From the NCBI GenBank assembly GCA_963728835.1, contig CAVSKZ010000001.1:1-64000 (forward strand): DNA of 64,000 nucleotides. Reading direction: 5' to 3'. Below are positions 29,350-38,872 of the stretch, piece after piece. Numbering within the stretch: the first letter of the stretch is position 1; each line of letters begins with the position of its first letter. Made by a program: the position numbers and the translations under genes. This stretch comes from VRUE01 sp963728835. Lineage in GTDB: Bacteria > Actinomycetota > Thermoleophilia > Solirubrobacterales > 70-9. Under the pieces are notes generated by a model. That model made no database searches. It had not been told where the DNA came from and saw only the letters and a list, made by a program, of their open reading frames with translations.

Positions 29350-29968
29350 CTAGGCCAGGACGTAGCGGTTGGACGTCGTCACTAGTAACCCGTCGAGAAA
29401 AGATTCTTCGGGGCAGAGACCGCCACCTTCGACGAAGCTGACCGACGTATCGTTCGCGGTCAGGTGCTGGGCGCCGACGGCGAATTCAAGACCCGTGGCG
29501 TCGTAGACACAGTGAATATCGATACCGAAGATATCGATGTTATCGCAGTTGACTAAGGTCAAACCGTTCGCTCCTGTGAGCGTTCCGGTGTCTAACCCCG
29601 TCTTTAAGAGGTTGGATAAGGGCAATTCGAGGACGGTGACCTGGCAATTGCTGTGTGCGGATTTGGTGCCGCAGTTAGTGAACGAGAGGGACGTGATGTG
29701 GACCGACTGCGGGTTGGCTAACCCTAACGGCGTGCCCGATCCCGAGATGGTTAAGCATAAGACGTTGACGAGGTCGCTTAAGATTTGACCCCCGCCCTGC
29801 TTCTCTTTCATGCTCACGGTGCCCGCTGCCTGACCCGCACCGCAGGTTAAGGCCGTATGCGAGTTACAGAGGCTGGGTGCTGGTGGCCGACGCCGAGGTG
29901 GCACCGACGAACGCCATCGCGGCCACGGCCGCCATGGCCGCAAGGCCGAGTGTTCTGGTGGATCTCAT
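29350..29968 (-). pseudogene. One-unit Cys-rich secreted paralogue, frameshifted after the signal peptide
   Basis: ATG 29968 starts a signal peptide (MRSTRTLGLAAMAAVAAMAF...SASAT) nearly identical to that of the larger neighbour, but this frame stops at once. The mature unit LCNSHTALTCGAG ... NRYVLA continues one base out of frame; dropping one C from an ACCC run restores it to about 205 residues. So it is either a recent pseudogene or a sequencing error. The mature part is clearly homologous to unit 1 of the two-unit protein, also at DNA level. Expected to be exported if intact. Function unknown. Confidence 0.7.
29390..29875 (-). repeat. Duplicated segment, copy 2
   Basis: Partner of the segment at 28480-28960, within the one-unit paralogue, same orientation. 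Confidence 0.75.
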
Positions 29969-29982
29969 TTCAGTTCCTTTCA

Positions 29983-29997
29983 CGGCGCTTGGCGCCG
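29983..29997 (-). promoter_or_regulatory. 5' UTR hairpin before the paralogue
   Basis: CGGCGC-loop-GCGCCG, 6 bp stem, 3 nt loop, before AAAGGA and the ATG. Same position as the hairpin before the larger gene, though the stem sequence differs. Confidence 0.45.
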
Positions 29998-30127
29998 AGC
30001 CCAAGTTGACTGCCACGGTCGTGGCCCGGCCTTCCTACTCGTTCTCGTCAAATGAGTCAAGAAAACATGAGTGATGAGAGGTGCGGTTTCCTCCGCCGTG
30101 GGTGGCTCGTCGAACTGCAGGCCGAGT

Positions 30128-30869
30128 TCACCGGGGGGTGTATGAGACGGACTCCAGGTAGAGGCCGTGGGGAGGAGCCGTGTCGCCTGCCTCGGTCCGG
30201 GGTGCTCCTCTCAGCAGCTGTTTGAAGCTGTCCAGGGTCCGCCGGCCGCCGGCCATCTCGAGCTGGGTGCCGACCAGGACCCGGACCATGTTTCGCATGA
30301 AGGCGTCGGCGGTTATGTGAAAGGTGGCGATGTCGCCTTCACTGGTCCATCTCGCCGCGAGGACGTCTCTCTCGAAGCGGACGTGGTCGGTCTGGGTTGG
30401 GGTGAAGGCGGTGAAGTCGTGGGTGCCGATCAGGGCGGTGGCGCAGGCGTCGAGGGAGGCGCGATCCAGCTTGTGGGGCCACCAGAGGGAGCGGCCTTGC
30501 TCGAAGGGGCTGGAGCTGGATCGGGTCAGGACGCGGTAGCGGTAGGTGCGGGAGACGGCGTCGCGGCGGGCGTCGAACCCAGGCACGGTCGCCGCCGCTT
30601 CTATGACCGCGATGTCGCGCGGGCCGAGGCCGTTCAGCCTCCGCGCCAAGTCCGCCGGCACCTCGGCGACGGTCTCGAAGCTCGCGACCTGGCCGATGGC
30701 GTGCACGCCGGTGTCGGTGCGGCCCGCCACGGTCAGCTCCACCGATTCCCGCAGCACGGTCGCCAGCGCCGCCTCGAGCTCGCCCTGCACCGTCCGCAGG
30801 CCGAGTCTGCCTCGCCCAGCCGCGAAAGTCGCTCCCGTCGTATTCGATGTCGAGGCGGACGGTGGTCAC
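30128..30869 (-). CDS. truA: tRNA pseudouridine synthase A (frameshifted in this sequence)
   Basis: Makes pseudouridine at tRNA positions 38-40. GTG start at 30869 overlaps the ligA stop (GTGA). The N-terminus TTVRLDIEYDGSDFRGWARQ lies in one frame; after about 30805 the protein continues in the next frame with LRTVQGELEAALATVL, catalytic Asp in VAGRTDTGVHA, and the end TAPPHGLYLESVSYTPR. Length 742 nt is 3n+1, so one extra base near 30800-30810. Otherwise complete, about 246 residues, so a sequencing error is likely. Confidence 0.85.
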
Positions 30870-32888
30870 TTGCTGAGCAAGCTCAGCAGGCCGGGTTCGT
30901 CGAGGATCGTGGTCTCGTACTTCTCCGCTTTCGCCAGCTTGGAGCCCGGGTTCTCCCCGGCGACGACGTAGTCGGTCTTCTTCGAGACGGAGTTGACGAC
31001 CTTGCCGCCAGCTGCCTTGATCAGCGCCCCCGCCTCCTCGCGGGTCAGCTCGGGGAGGGTGCCGGTGAGGACGAGGGTCTTGCCTTCGAGCGGCCCGCCG
31101 ACAGCACGCCGTTCGGAGGCGTCCTGCTCGAGGCGCAGTCCCTTCTGCTTCAGCTTCTCGACCAGGGCCCAGGTGGGCTCGTCGGCGAGCGACTCGGCGA
31201 TCTGGACGGCCATGATCGGCCCCACGCCCTCGGTCTCCTCGATCTGCTCGGGGTCGGCGCCGTGAAGGGCGTCGATCGAGCCGAAGTGGTCGGCCAGCGC
31301 CTCTGCCGTGACGAAGCCGACGCCGGGCAGGCCGAGCGCGTAGAGGACGCGCTTGAAGGGCCGTGAGCGGGAGGCGTCGATCGCCGTGACCAGATTGCGG
31401 GCGGAGACCTCGCCGAAGCCCTCGAGGCCCGCCAGCTGCTCCTCGCGCAGCTCGTAGACGTCGGCGACGTCGGCGATCAGCCCCTCCTGCAGGAAGCGCA
31501 TCGCCTGCTTCTCGCCCAGCCCGTCGATGTCCATCGCGCCCTTGCTGACGAAGTGCTTGACGTGCTGGAAGGACTGGCCCGGGCAGCCGGACCGGTTGGG
31601 GCAGATGGAGAAGACCGCGTCCTCGGGCTTGACGATCGGCGTCTGGCAGGCGGGGCAGCTTCTTCGGCGGCTTGACGCGGCGGGTCCCCTTGGGGCGGCG
31701 CTGCGGCAGCGGCGCCACGACCTGCGGGATCACGTCGCCCGCGCGCATCACCACCACCTCGTCGCCGATCCGTACGTCCTTGCGCGCCAAGTCCTCCTCG
31801 TTGTGGAGGGTGGCCGTGGAGACTGTGACGCCGCCCACCTGGACCGGCTCCAGCATCGCAAAGGGCACCAGGTGGCCGGTGCGGCCGACGTTCCAGACGA
31901 CGTCGAGCAACTTCGTCGTCGCCGTCGTCGGCGCGAACTTCCAGGCGATCGCCCAGCGCGGCTCACGGCCCACCACGCCCAGCTCGCGCCAGAGCGCCCG
32001 CTCGTCGACCTTGACGACTACGCCGTCGATCTCGTAGTCGAGCTCGTCGCGACGCTCCTCCCACCAGCGGCAGCGCTTCACCACCGACTCGATGCCGGGG
32101 TGGTGGTCGGTGTCGGGGTTGACCTTGAAGCCGCGCTCGCGCAGCCACTCGACCTCCTCGCTATGGGTGGCGAGGTCGAGACCGCGGGTCGCGCCGATGC
32201 CGTAGCACCAGACCGAAAGAGGTCGTTCGGCGGCGAGCGCGGGGTCCAGCTGGCGGATCGAGCCCGCGGCCGAGTTCCGCGGGTTGGCAAAGGTCGGTTC
32301 GCCGGCCTCGGCGCGGCGTTCGTTGAGGGCCTTGAAGTCGGCGATCGGCAGGTAGACCTCGCCCCGGACTTCGACCAGGGGCGGCGCGTGGTCGATGCGC
32401 AGCGGGATCGCCTTGATCGTTCGCAGGTTCTGGGTCACGTCCTCGCCGACGCGCCCGTCGCCGCGGGTTGCGCCGCGGACGAAGACGCCGTCCTCATAGG
32501 TGAGCGATATCGCCAGCCCGTCGATCTTCGGCTCGGTGGTGTAGCTGAACTCGGCGGCGGTGATGTCGAGGCGCTTGAGGTGGTTGCCGATGCGCGTCTC
32601 CCAGGCCCGCAGCTCCTCCTCGTTGCGGGCGTTGCCGAGCGAGAGCATCTGCTCGGCGTGCTCGACCTGGGTAAAGCGCTCAAGCGGCGGCGCCCCGACG
32701 CGCTGCGTGGGCGAGTCGGGCGTGCGCATCTCGGGGTTCTCCGCCTCGATCGCCCGCAGCTCGTCGAGCAGCGCGTCGTACTCGTCGTCGCCGATCGTCG
32801 GGTCGTCGAGGACGTAGTAGCGGCGGTTGTGCTCCGCCAGCTCCTGCCGCAGCTCAGCGGCGCGCTGCTCGGGCCCGGCCGCGCTCAC
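30866..32888 (-). CDS. ligA: NAD+-dependent DNA ligase (frameshifted in this sequence)
   Basis: Essential replication and repair ligase, about 673 residues. Adenylation domain with catalytic Lys121 in EPKIDGLAISL, OB fold, then a zinc finger, HhH region (MDIDGLGEKQAMRFLQEG) and C-terminal BRCT (LEGKTLVLTGTLPELTREEA). The frame breaks inside the zinc finger: one extra base around 31659 (AAGAAGC-TGCCCC) turns KKCPACQTP into a different frame; removing it restores CPAC. A single indel in an essential gene suggests a sequencing error. Overlaps surE by 4 nt upstream and truA by 3-4 nt downstream, so the three form an operon. Confidence 0.9.
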
Positions 32889-33694
32889 ACCGACGTGGGG
32901 GCGCTCGCAGCCAGCATCTCGCCGAAGTCCCAGCCGCGCAGCTTCTCCAGGCCGCCCTGGTCGGTGAGGTCGAAGTGGATCGGAGTGACCGAGATCCGCT
33001 TCTGCGCGACGGCGTTGAGGTCGGTTCCCTCGATCTCCTCATAGCCGGGTTGCCATCCGTATATCTCGTAGTGACGCCTGCCGCCCTCCTCGCCGACCAG
33101 CTTCAGCTCGTCGTTGTAGATCCGTTTGCCGAGCTTGGTCACCTCGACGCCCTGCGGTTCGCCGGCGGGGCAGTTGACGTTGATCAGCGTCGCCTCCGGC
33201 ATCGGCTCGGCGATCAGGCACCGCACCAGCTCCGCCGCGAAGGGAGCGGCGGCGGCGAAGTCGAAGCGGCCGCTGACGTAGCCCATGCCGCCGCCGGAGG
33301 ATTGCTGGGAGACCGCGAGGGCGGGGATGCCGAGGACGATCCCCTCGAAGGCCGCGGCGACCGTGCCCGAGTAGGTGATGTCGTCGCCGAGGTTGGCGCC
33401 GTGGTTGATTCCGGAGACGATCAGGTCGGGCCGGTGGCCGACCAGGCCCAGCTCGGCGAAGCGGACGCAGTCGACCGGCGTCCCGTCCGTCGCATAGCCC
33501 TTGTCGCCGTCGCCGAACTCGACCTCCTCGACGGTCAGCGGCGAGCGGGTGGTGATGCTGCGCGCGGTCGCGCTGCGGTTAGAGTCGGGCGCGATCACGT
33601 CGACCTCGACCTCCTCGATCTCGCGCAGGGCTCGGCGTACGGCCTGTAGGCCGGGGGCGGTGATCCCGTCGTCGTTGGTGAGGAGGACTCGCAT
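32885..33694 (-). CDS. surE: 5'/3'-nucleotidase SurE
   Basis: 269-residue metal-dependent nucleotidase/exopolyphosphatase. Metal-binding LLTNDDGI at the N-terminus, APDSNRSATARSIT, DGTPVDCVRFA, and SGINHGANLGDDITYSGTVA are all canonical. Probably acts on nucleoside monophosphates in stress survival. First gene of the surE-ligA-truA operon; ATG start at 33694. Confidence 0.95.
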   Translation of the reverse strand: MRVLLTNDDGITAPGLQAVRRALREIEEVEVDVIAPDSNRSATARSITTRSPLTVEEVEFGDGDKGYATDGTPVDCVRFAELGLVGHRPDLIVSGINHGANLGDDITYSGTVAAAFEGIVLGIPALAVSQQSSGGGMGYVSGRFDFAAAAPFAAELVRCLIAEPMPEATLINVNCPAGEPQGVEVTKLGKRIYNDELKLVGEEGGRRHYEIYGWQPGYEEIEGTDLNAVAQKRISVTPIHFDLTDQGGLEKLRGWDFGEMLAASAPTSV

Positions 33695-33793
33695 TGACTG
33701 TCGATTCTAGGCGTCGGGTCGGGGCACCACCCGTTTGCACGCGCGGCACATTCTGCGCGCCACGCGTGAATCGATCTCCGTCAGGGTCGTTGG

Positions 33794-34023
33794 ATGGCGC
33801 TTGCCCAGATCGGCCCGTTGACGACCATGCTGGAGACGGCTGCGACAGCTGTCGGAGCTGGTGTCGTCGTCTTCGGGGTCGCCGCCGGGGTTGTGCGTCT
33901 CACGTTGAGACGGCCTAGGCAGAGCGTGAGGAGGGAGCGGCTGCCGGTGGATACGTCGGCGGTGCCCTTGGAGCGCTGCTCGCCGTGGCTGACGTGGTCT
34001 TGCGTTATGCTGGTATGAAATGA
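33794..34023 (+). pseudogene. Small membrane protein, one frameshift
   Basis: ATG 33794 opens MALAQIGPLTTMLETAATAV with a hydrophobic segment GAGVVVFGVAAGVVRLTL. In that frame the end is non-hydrophobic, but from about 33935 another frame reads AAAGGYVGGALGALLAVADV followed by VLRYAGMK and a stop at 34021-34023: a plausible second membrane span. A one-base indel in a GAGGAGGG run would join them into a roughly 76-residue two-span protein. Function unknown; the next gene is also a small membrane protein. Confidence 0.5.
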
Positions 34024-34045
34024 GTTGTCTGCAAGGAGATCGACC

Positions 34046-34237
34046 GTGGAGTGGGTTCGCTACGCAAATATTGGAATCGCTGTAGGCGCAACGTTCATAG
34101 CGACAGCGGTGCTGGTCTTCAGGCACTCTGAAGCCGCGATGCAGGCGGTCGCGATGGTCGGGATGTTTATCGGCCTGGGCGTTGCTCTTTTCCTTGAAGA
34201 ACGGGCGAGGAAGCGAAAAGAAGGTCGGCCTCAGTAG
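34046..34237 (+). CDS. Small two-span membrane protein
   Basis: 63 residues from GTG 34046 with AAGGAG 7 nt upstream. Two hydrophobic stretches (YANIGIAVGATFIATAVLVF and AVAMVGMFIGLGVALFL) and a basic end EERARKRKEGRPQ. 22 nt after the preceding small membrane protein. Its stop overlaps the convergent dacB stop by 7 nt. No family recognised. Confidence 0.6.
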   Translation: MEWVRYANIGIAVGATFIATAVLVFRHSEAAMQAVAMVGMFIGLGVALFLEERARKRKEGRPQ

Positions 34238-35484
34238 CCGGCGATTTCGGCGGCGATCTGGTCCTGCTCGTAGTGGGCGAGGTAGAGGTCGCGGACGCCG
34301 GCCATCAGGATCGAGAAGATCGTCAGCTTGCCGCTGCGGCTGAAGCAGTAGCCGGAGAGGTTGCTGACGCCGGTCAGGGTGCCGGTCTTGGTGCGGCAGC
34401 GGCCGAATGCGGCGGTTCCGCGCGTGCGGTCGGCGACCGTGCCCTCGTGGCCGGTGAGGGCGAGCGACTGGACGAAGTCGTCGCCGATCTCTTCGTCGTG
34501 GACCGCGCGCAGGAAACGCACGACGGCCGCGGGCGAGGCGGCGTTGGAGCGGGTCAGGCCGGAGCCGTCGACCGCGTGCAGTGCCGCGCCGCGATCGCCG
34601 GCGAAGCTCTCGACCACGGCGGCCCCGCCGGCGGTGCTGCCGGCCGCGCCGAAGCGGGCGCCGATCCCCTTCATCAGCATCTCGGCGAAGAAGTTGTTCG
34701 AGGGCACGTTGGTGGCCTCGGCCAGCAGCTCGATGCTCGGCGAGCGGACGGCCGCGAGGGTCTCGGCGCGCTCCGGCGCGGCCCCCAGGGCCACCGTGGC
34801 CGGGATTCGAACGCCGGCTCCGCGCAGCGCCCGGGCCAGCTTGCGAGCCGCCGCCTTGGCCGGGTCCGAGGCGAAGCCGGCGCCGCTTGAGCTGCTGTAG
34901 CCGGAGTTGAGCGAGAGGCCCGAGAGTGGGCCGATGTAGGGGCTTGTCCCGTACCCGGAGTCGGCGACGCCGCGAAGCCGGTCGAAGACGGTGTCGTCCG
35001 CGTAGAGGCGACCGGTGACGGCGCGCAGGCCGGCCTGGCGCAGCTGGCGCTTGAGCGCGAAGAGATTCGTGCCAAGCCCGCCGAGGAAGCGGCCGTAGAA
35101 CCCCGGTGTGCCCAGGGCCGGGTCGCCGCCGCCCTTCAAATAGAGGCTGCCGTGCAGGACGCCGTTCGCGTCGATCTCCCCCTCGCCGAGGACCCGGGTG
35201 GAGAGGCGCCCCTGGGCCCCGAAGCGCCCGAGGGCGGTTGCCGTTGTGAACAGCTTCATGTTCGAGGCGAGCGGGCGCCGGCGCTTGGCCGCACGCGCGC
35301 ACAGGGGCCGGCCGGTTTCGCCGTCGATGACGTAGAGGCCGCTGGCGGCGCCCCCGCCGTGCACGAGCCGCGCCTGGAGCGCCGAGCAACGCAGCTCGGC
35401 GGCGCTCGCCTGGGTCGTCACCGCGATGAGGAGGACGGCAAGGAGCCCGCAAATCGCGGCAATGGCTGCCGGAGTTCGCCTCAC
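34231..35484 (-). CDS. dacB: D-alanyl-D-alanine carboxypeptidase/endopeptidase (PBP4 type)
   Basis: 417-residue S13-family peptidase trimming peptidoglycan cross-links outside the membrane. Signal peptide from GTG 35484 (TPAAIAAICGLLAVLLIAV...ASA). Penicillin-binding motifs: SxxK as SNMK (LASNMKLFTTA), SxN as SNN (VPSNNFFAEMLMK), KTG (CRTKTGTLTGVSN). The start is 15 nt from the divergent patatin gene, with no Shine-Dalgarno and an AT-rich CATTAT nearby, so the mRNA may be leaderless. Confidence 0.92.
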   Translation of the reverse strand: MRRTPAAIAAICGLLAVLLIAVTTQASAAELRCSALQARLVHGGGAASGLYVIDGETGRPLCARAAKRRRPLASNMKLFTTATALGRFGAQGRLSTRVLGEGEIDANGVLHGSLYLKGGGDPALGTPGFYGRFLGGLGTNLFALKRQLRQAGLRAVTGRLYADDTVFDRLRGVADSGYGTSPYIGPLSGLSLNSGYSSSSGAGFASDPAKAAARKLARALRGAGVRIPATVALGAAPERAETLAAVRSPSIELLAEATNVPSNNFFAEMLMKGIGARFGAAGSTAGGAAVVESFAGDRGAALHAVDGSGLTRSNAASPAAVVRFLRAVHDEEIGDDFVQSLALTGHEGTVADRTRGTAAFGRCRTKTGTLTGVSNLSGYCFSRSGKLTIFSILMAGVRDLYLAHYEQDQIAAEIAGY

Positions 35485-35491
35485 TGAGTGG

Positions 35492-35497
35492 GATAAT
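35492..35497 (+). promoter_or_regulatory. -10 box giving a leaderless patatin mRNA
   Basis: GATAAT 8 nt before ATG 35506. A transcript would start at or beside that ATG. The same box sits before the DsbA-like gene (38861) and tRNA-Pro (39640). Confidence 0.55.
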
Positions 35498-35505
35498 GCA
35501 TGTTT

Positions 35506-36753
35506 ATGGGCAAAGTTGTGGACATAGAGTCGCAACCGCGACGGCGGCGCTCCCGCAAGCGCCCGTCGAAGACAGCCCTGGTCCTGGGCGGCGGCGGCTT
35601 CACCGGCGGCGTCTATGAGATCGGTGCCCTTCGCGCCCTCGACCTGCTCGCGGTCAACAGCACGGTCAACGACTTCGACGTCTACGTCGGCACCAGCGCC
35701 GGATCGTTCGTGGCGGGGATGCTCGCCAACGGCGTCACCCCCGACGAGATGATGCAGGTGATCAACCGCCGCATCCCCTCCGAGCTGGAGGACCTCAACC
35801 TCGACAAGGTGCTGAAGCCCAACTACCTCGGCTTCGTCCAGAAGGCCGCGGCGCTGCCGCTGCGCACGCTGGAGCTGATGCGCAGCCTGGTGCGGATGGG
35901 CGATTTCTCGGCGATCGACGTCGGCGTCGGCCTCGCGGAGGCGCTGCCGACCGGCTTCTACTCCAACGGGGGCGTCGCGGACTACGTCGAGGGCGCTCTC
36001 TCCGAAGATGGCCGGCTCGACGACTTCCGCCTGCTCGACAAAGAGCTCTACCTGACGGCAACGGACCTCGACACCTGCGAGCGCATCGTCTTCGGCGAGG
36101 AGGGCTGGAACGACGTGCCGATCTCCAAGGCCGTCCAGTGCTCGACCGCGCTGCCGATCGTCTACAAGCCCGTCGACCTGAAGGGCCGCCAGATGGTCGA
36201 CGGCGGCATCCGCTCGACCACGAACGTCGACATCGCGGTCGAAAAGGGAGCCAAGTTCATCGTCGTCGTAAACCCGCTCGTCCCCTTCGTCAACGACTTC
36301 GAGAAGACGATCCCGACCGTGTTCGGGACCCGTGTGCGGCGGGTCTCCGACATGGGCCTGCCGGCGATCGCCAACCAGACCTTCCGGCTGATCGCCCACG
36401 CCCGCCTTCACCAGGCGGTCGAGCAATGGCAGGAGCGCTACAAAGGCGTCGACATCATCCTGGTCGAGCCCGAACCCAACGACGAGCTGATGTTCGGAAC
36501 GCCGATCATGGACTACTCGCGGCGGCTGAAGATCGCCCGCCACGGCTTCGAATCGGTGACCGCGACGCTTGCCAAGGACTACGACCGCTACAAGGAGATC
36601 GCCGAGCGCCACGGCTTCGAGATCTCCGGGCGCCGCGTTCGCCGCGTCGTCGAGCGGGCGGCCGAAGAGGAGCCCGAGCAGATGTCCGCCTGGCGGCGGG
36701 TCCTGGAGCAGACCACCTCCGCCCTGCTGCGCCAGTCCGGCGAGGCGTCCTAG
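35506..36753 (+). CDS. Patatin-like phospholipase
   Basis: About 415 residues (two more if ATG 35500 is used; I prefer 35506 from the -10 position). Patatin fold: oxyanion loop GGGGFTGG near residue 27, nucleophile Ser in GTSAGS near 64, catalytic Asp in DGG (QMVDGGIRST). Expected to hydrolyse acyl esters of phospholipids. No signal peptide, Arg-rich N-terminus RRRRSRKR, so probably cytoplasmic or membrane-associated. It faces an acyl-CoA synthetase gene, which could activate the released fatty acids. Confidence 0.9.
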   Translation: MGKVVDIESQPRRRRSRKRPSKTALVLGGGGFTGGVYEIGALRALDLLAVNSTVNDFDVYVGTSAGSFVAGMLANGVTPDEMMQVINRRIPSELEDLNLDKVLKPNYLGFVQKAAALPLRTLELMRSLVRMGDFSAIDVGVGLAEALPTGFYSNGGVADYVEGALSEDGRLDDFRLLDKELYLTATDLDTCERIVFGEEGWNDVPISKAVQCSTALPIVYKPVDLKGRQMVDGGIRSTTNVDIAVEKGAKFIVVVNPLVPFVNDFEKTIPTVFGTRVRRVSDMGLPAIANQTFRLIAHARLHQAVEQWQERYKGVDIILVEPEPNDELMFGTPIMDYSRRLKIARHGFESVTATLAKDYDRYKEIAERHGFEISGRRVRRVVERAAEEEPEQMSAWRRVLEQTTSALLRQSGEAS

Positions 36754-36762
36754 CGCCGTGCC

Positions 36763-38545
36763 TCAGCTCGCGTAGAGCTTCTCGATCTCGTTCTCGTGCT
36801 TGGCGGCGACGACCGCTCGCTTGACCTTCAGCGTCGGCGTCAGCTCGCCGCTTTCCTGGGACAGGTCCCTGGGCAGGATCGCGATCTTCTTGACCTGCTC
36901 GACCCGGGCGAATTTCTCGTTGATCTTCGCCACGTGGTCTTCGATCGACTGGCGCACGTCGGCGTTGGCCGCCAGCTGCTCGGGATCCTCGGGCAGGCCG
37001 TGCTCTTTGGCGTAGGCGACCGCTTCTTCGGGATCGAGCGTGACCAGGGCGACGAGGTAGGGCTTGCGGTCGCCGACGACGACGCACTGGGAGACCAGCG
37101 GGTGCTGCTTGATTTCGTTCTCGAGGTTGGCCGGGGTGATGTTCTTGCCGCCCGCCGTGATGATGATGTCCTTCTTGCGGCCGGTGATCTTGATGAAGCC
37201 GTCCTCGTCGAACTCGCCGATGTCGCCGGTGTGCAGCCAGCCGTCGACGATCGTCTCGCGGGTCGCCTCCTCGTTCTTGTAGTAGCCCTGGAAGACGTTG
37301 GGGCCCTTGACCAGGATCTCGCCGTCGTCGGCGATCTTCACCTCGCAGCCCGGGAACGGTTTGCCGATCGTGCCGATCTTGAAGTCGTCGGGGGTGGAGA
37401 TCGTCGCCGCGGTCGAGGTCTCGGTCATCCCCCAGCCCTCGAGGACGAGCACGCCGGCGGCGTCGAAGAAGCGCAGGATGTCGGGGTTGATCGGGGCGGC
37501 GCCGGAGACGGCGAGCCGCAGGTTGCCGCCGAAGAGGCCGCGGATCTTGGAGAGGACTTTCTCGTCGGCGAACTCGTACTGCTTGCGCAGCAGGAAGCCG
37601 GGCTCGCGGCCTGCGCGTTCGAGCGCCGCGCATCTTCTTGCCGGCCCGATATCGCCCAGTTGAAGATCGCCTTTTTAAGGCCGCCCTCTTTCTCCATGGC
37701 GCTGGTCGCCGCCGTGTAGATCTTCTCGAAGATCCGCGGCACCGACGGGAAGTAGGTCGGTTTCAGCTCGGCCAGGTTGGGCAGGATCTTCAGCGGGTCG
37801 CGCTCCCAGTAGGCGAGGGTGGCGCCGAGGTCGAAGCTGCCGAGCTGGATCAGCAGGGCGAAGGAGTGGGCGAGGGGGAGGTAGAGGTAGGTGACGTCTT
37901 CGCCCTCGATGACGCTGTTCTCGTTGACCATGTCGAGCATCGCCCGGTAGTTGCCGTGGCTGATCACGCAGCCCTTCGGCGGGCCGGTCGTGCCCGAGGT
38001 GTAGATGAAGGTGCAGATGTCCTCTGGCGTGACCGACTGCCAGCGGGCTCCCACTCGGCGGCGTCGCGGCCGGCGCCGCGCGCGGCGAGGTCCTCGAGCG
38101 AGATCGCGTCGTCGCTGGAGCCGGTCATCCGCACGACGTGCTCGAGCAGCGGCAGCTGGTCGCGAACCGCGCGGATCTTCTCCATCTGCTCGTCGTCCTC
38201 GACCACGACGACCTTGGCGTCGGAGTTCTCGAGCACGTACTGGCACTCCTCCGGCGAGTTGGTCTGGTAGATCGGGACGACGACGGCCCCGACCGAGAGC
38301 GCGGCGAAGTCGAAGTAGGTCCACTCGGGCCGGGTGTTGGCGAGGATCGAGACCTTGTCGCCCTTGGCGACGCCGAGGTCGATCAGTCCGAGCGAGAGCG
38401 AGCGGACGGTCTCCTCGACCTGGTCGAAGCTGCGCTTGACCCACTCCCCGTCCTGCTTGAAGCGGACCGCGGGGGCGTCGCCGTAGAGCTTTGCGGAAAG
38501 CGGCAGCAGGTCCGCAAGCGTGGCCGATTTGGTTCCCCGCTCCAT
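36763..38545 (-). CDS. Long-chain acyl-CoA synthetase (two frameshifts in this sequence)
   Basis: AMP-forming ligase of the FadD/ACSL type, about 594 residues if repaired. Part 1 (38545 to about 38049): MERGTKSATLADLLPL to AAEWE. Part 2 (to about 37635): ICTFIYTSGTTGPPKGCVIS, the P-loop, and LPLAHSFALLIQL. Part 3: GWGMTETSTAA, DGWLHTGDIGEFDEDGF, GRKKDIIITAGGKNI, the end EIEKLYAS. Both breaks look like single lost bases near G/C runs (GGAGCCCG at about 38049; 37625-37650). Converts fatty acids, CoA and ATP to acyl-CoA and AMP. Convergent with the patatin gene with a 9 nt gap. Confidence 0.85.
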
Positions 38546-38558
38546 GCGGGGAGGAAGT

Positions 38559-38760
38559 CTAGTTGAGCACTACGTGGCGCGAGGCCGCCCGCTGCCCCCT
38601 GCTCATCGAGTCCAGGTTCCGCAGCGAGGTCTGGAAGAGGGACTTGTCGATCCGGCCGTGGAAGATCGGGACCCCCATCTCGCACGCACTTGCCGATCAC
38701 CTCCTGCCGCTTCATGTGCAGCTCGTCGGCAAGCTCGGACGGGGTGAGGTGATTGGCCAC
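38559..38760 (-). CDS. Small HTH protein (frameshifted in this sequence)
   Basis: GTG 38760 with AAGGGAGG 7 nt upstream. Encodes VANHLTPSELADELHMKRQE, an HTH typical of MerR/excisionase-like proteins, then, one base out of frame, MGVPIFHGRIDKSLFQTSL to a stop at 38559. 202 nt is 3n+1, so one extra base near 38680. About 66 residues if repaired. It lies 13 nt from the acyl-CoA synthetase start on the same strand and could regulate it. It has the best promoter in the window. Confidence 0.6.
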
Positions 38761-38797
38761 GGCGGACCTCCCTTGTCGTTGAAATCGGGTAGCAGGG

Positions 38798-38826
38798 AAT
38801 TTACCCCTGCGTGCCGGACGTGTCAA
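38798..38826 (-). promoter_or_regulatory. Consensus sigma70-type promoter
   Basis: Minus strand: TTGACA (38821-38826), 17 nt spacer, TAAATT (38798-38803). Drives the small HTH gene and probably the acyl-CoA synthetase behind it. Confidence 0.75.
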
Positions 38827-38860
38827 ATGCCCCGCACCTCGGTCGCGGAGCCCGGCTCGC

Positions 38861-38866
38861 GATAAT
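38861..38866 (+). promoter_or_regulatory. -10 box of a leaderless DsbA-like gene
   Basis: GATAAT ending 6 nt before ATG 38873; the start codon would be the first transcribed codon. -35 region weak. Confidence 0.55.
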
Positions 38867-38872
38867 GACCGG

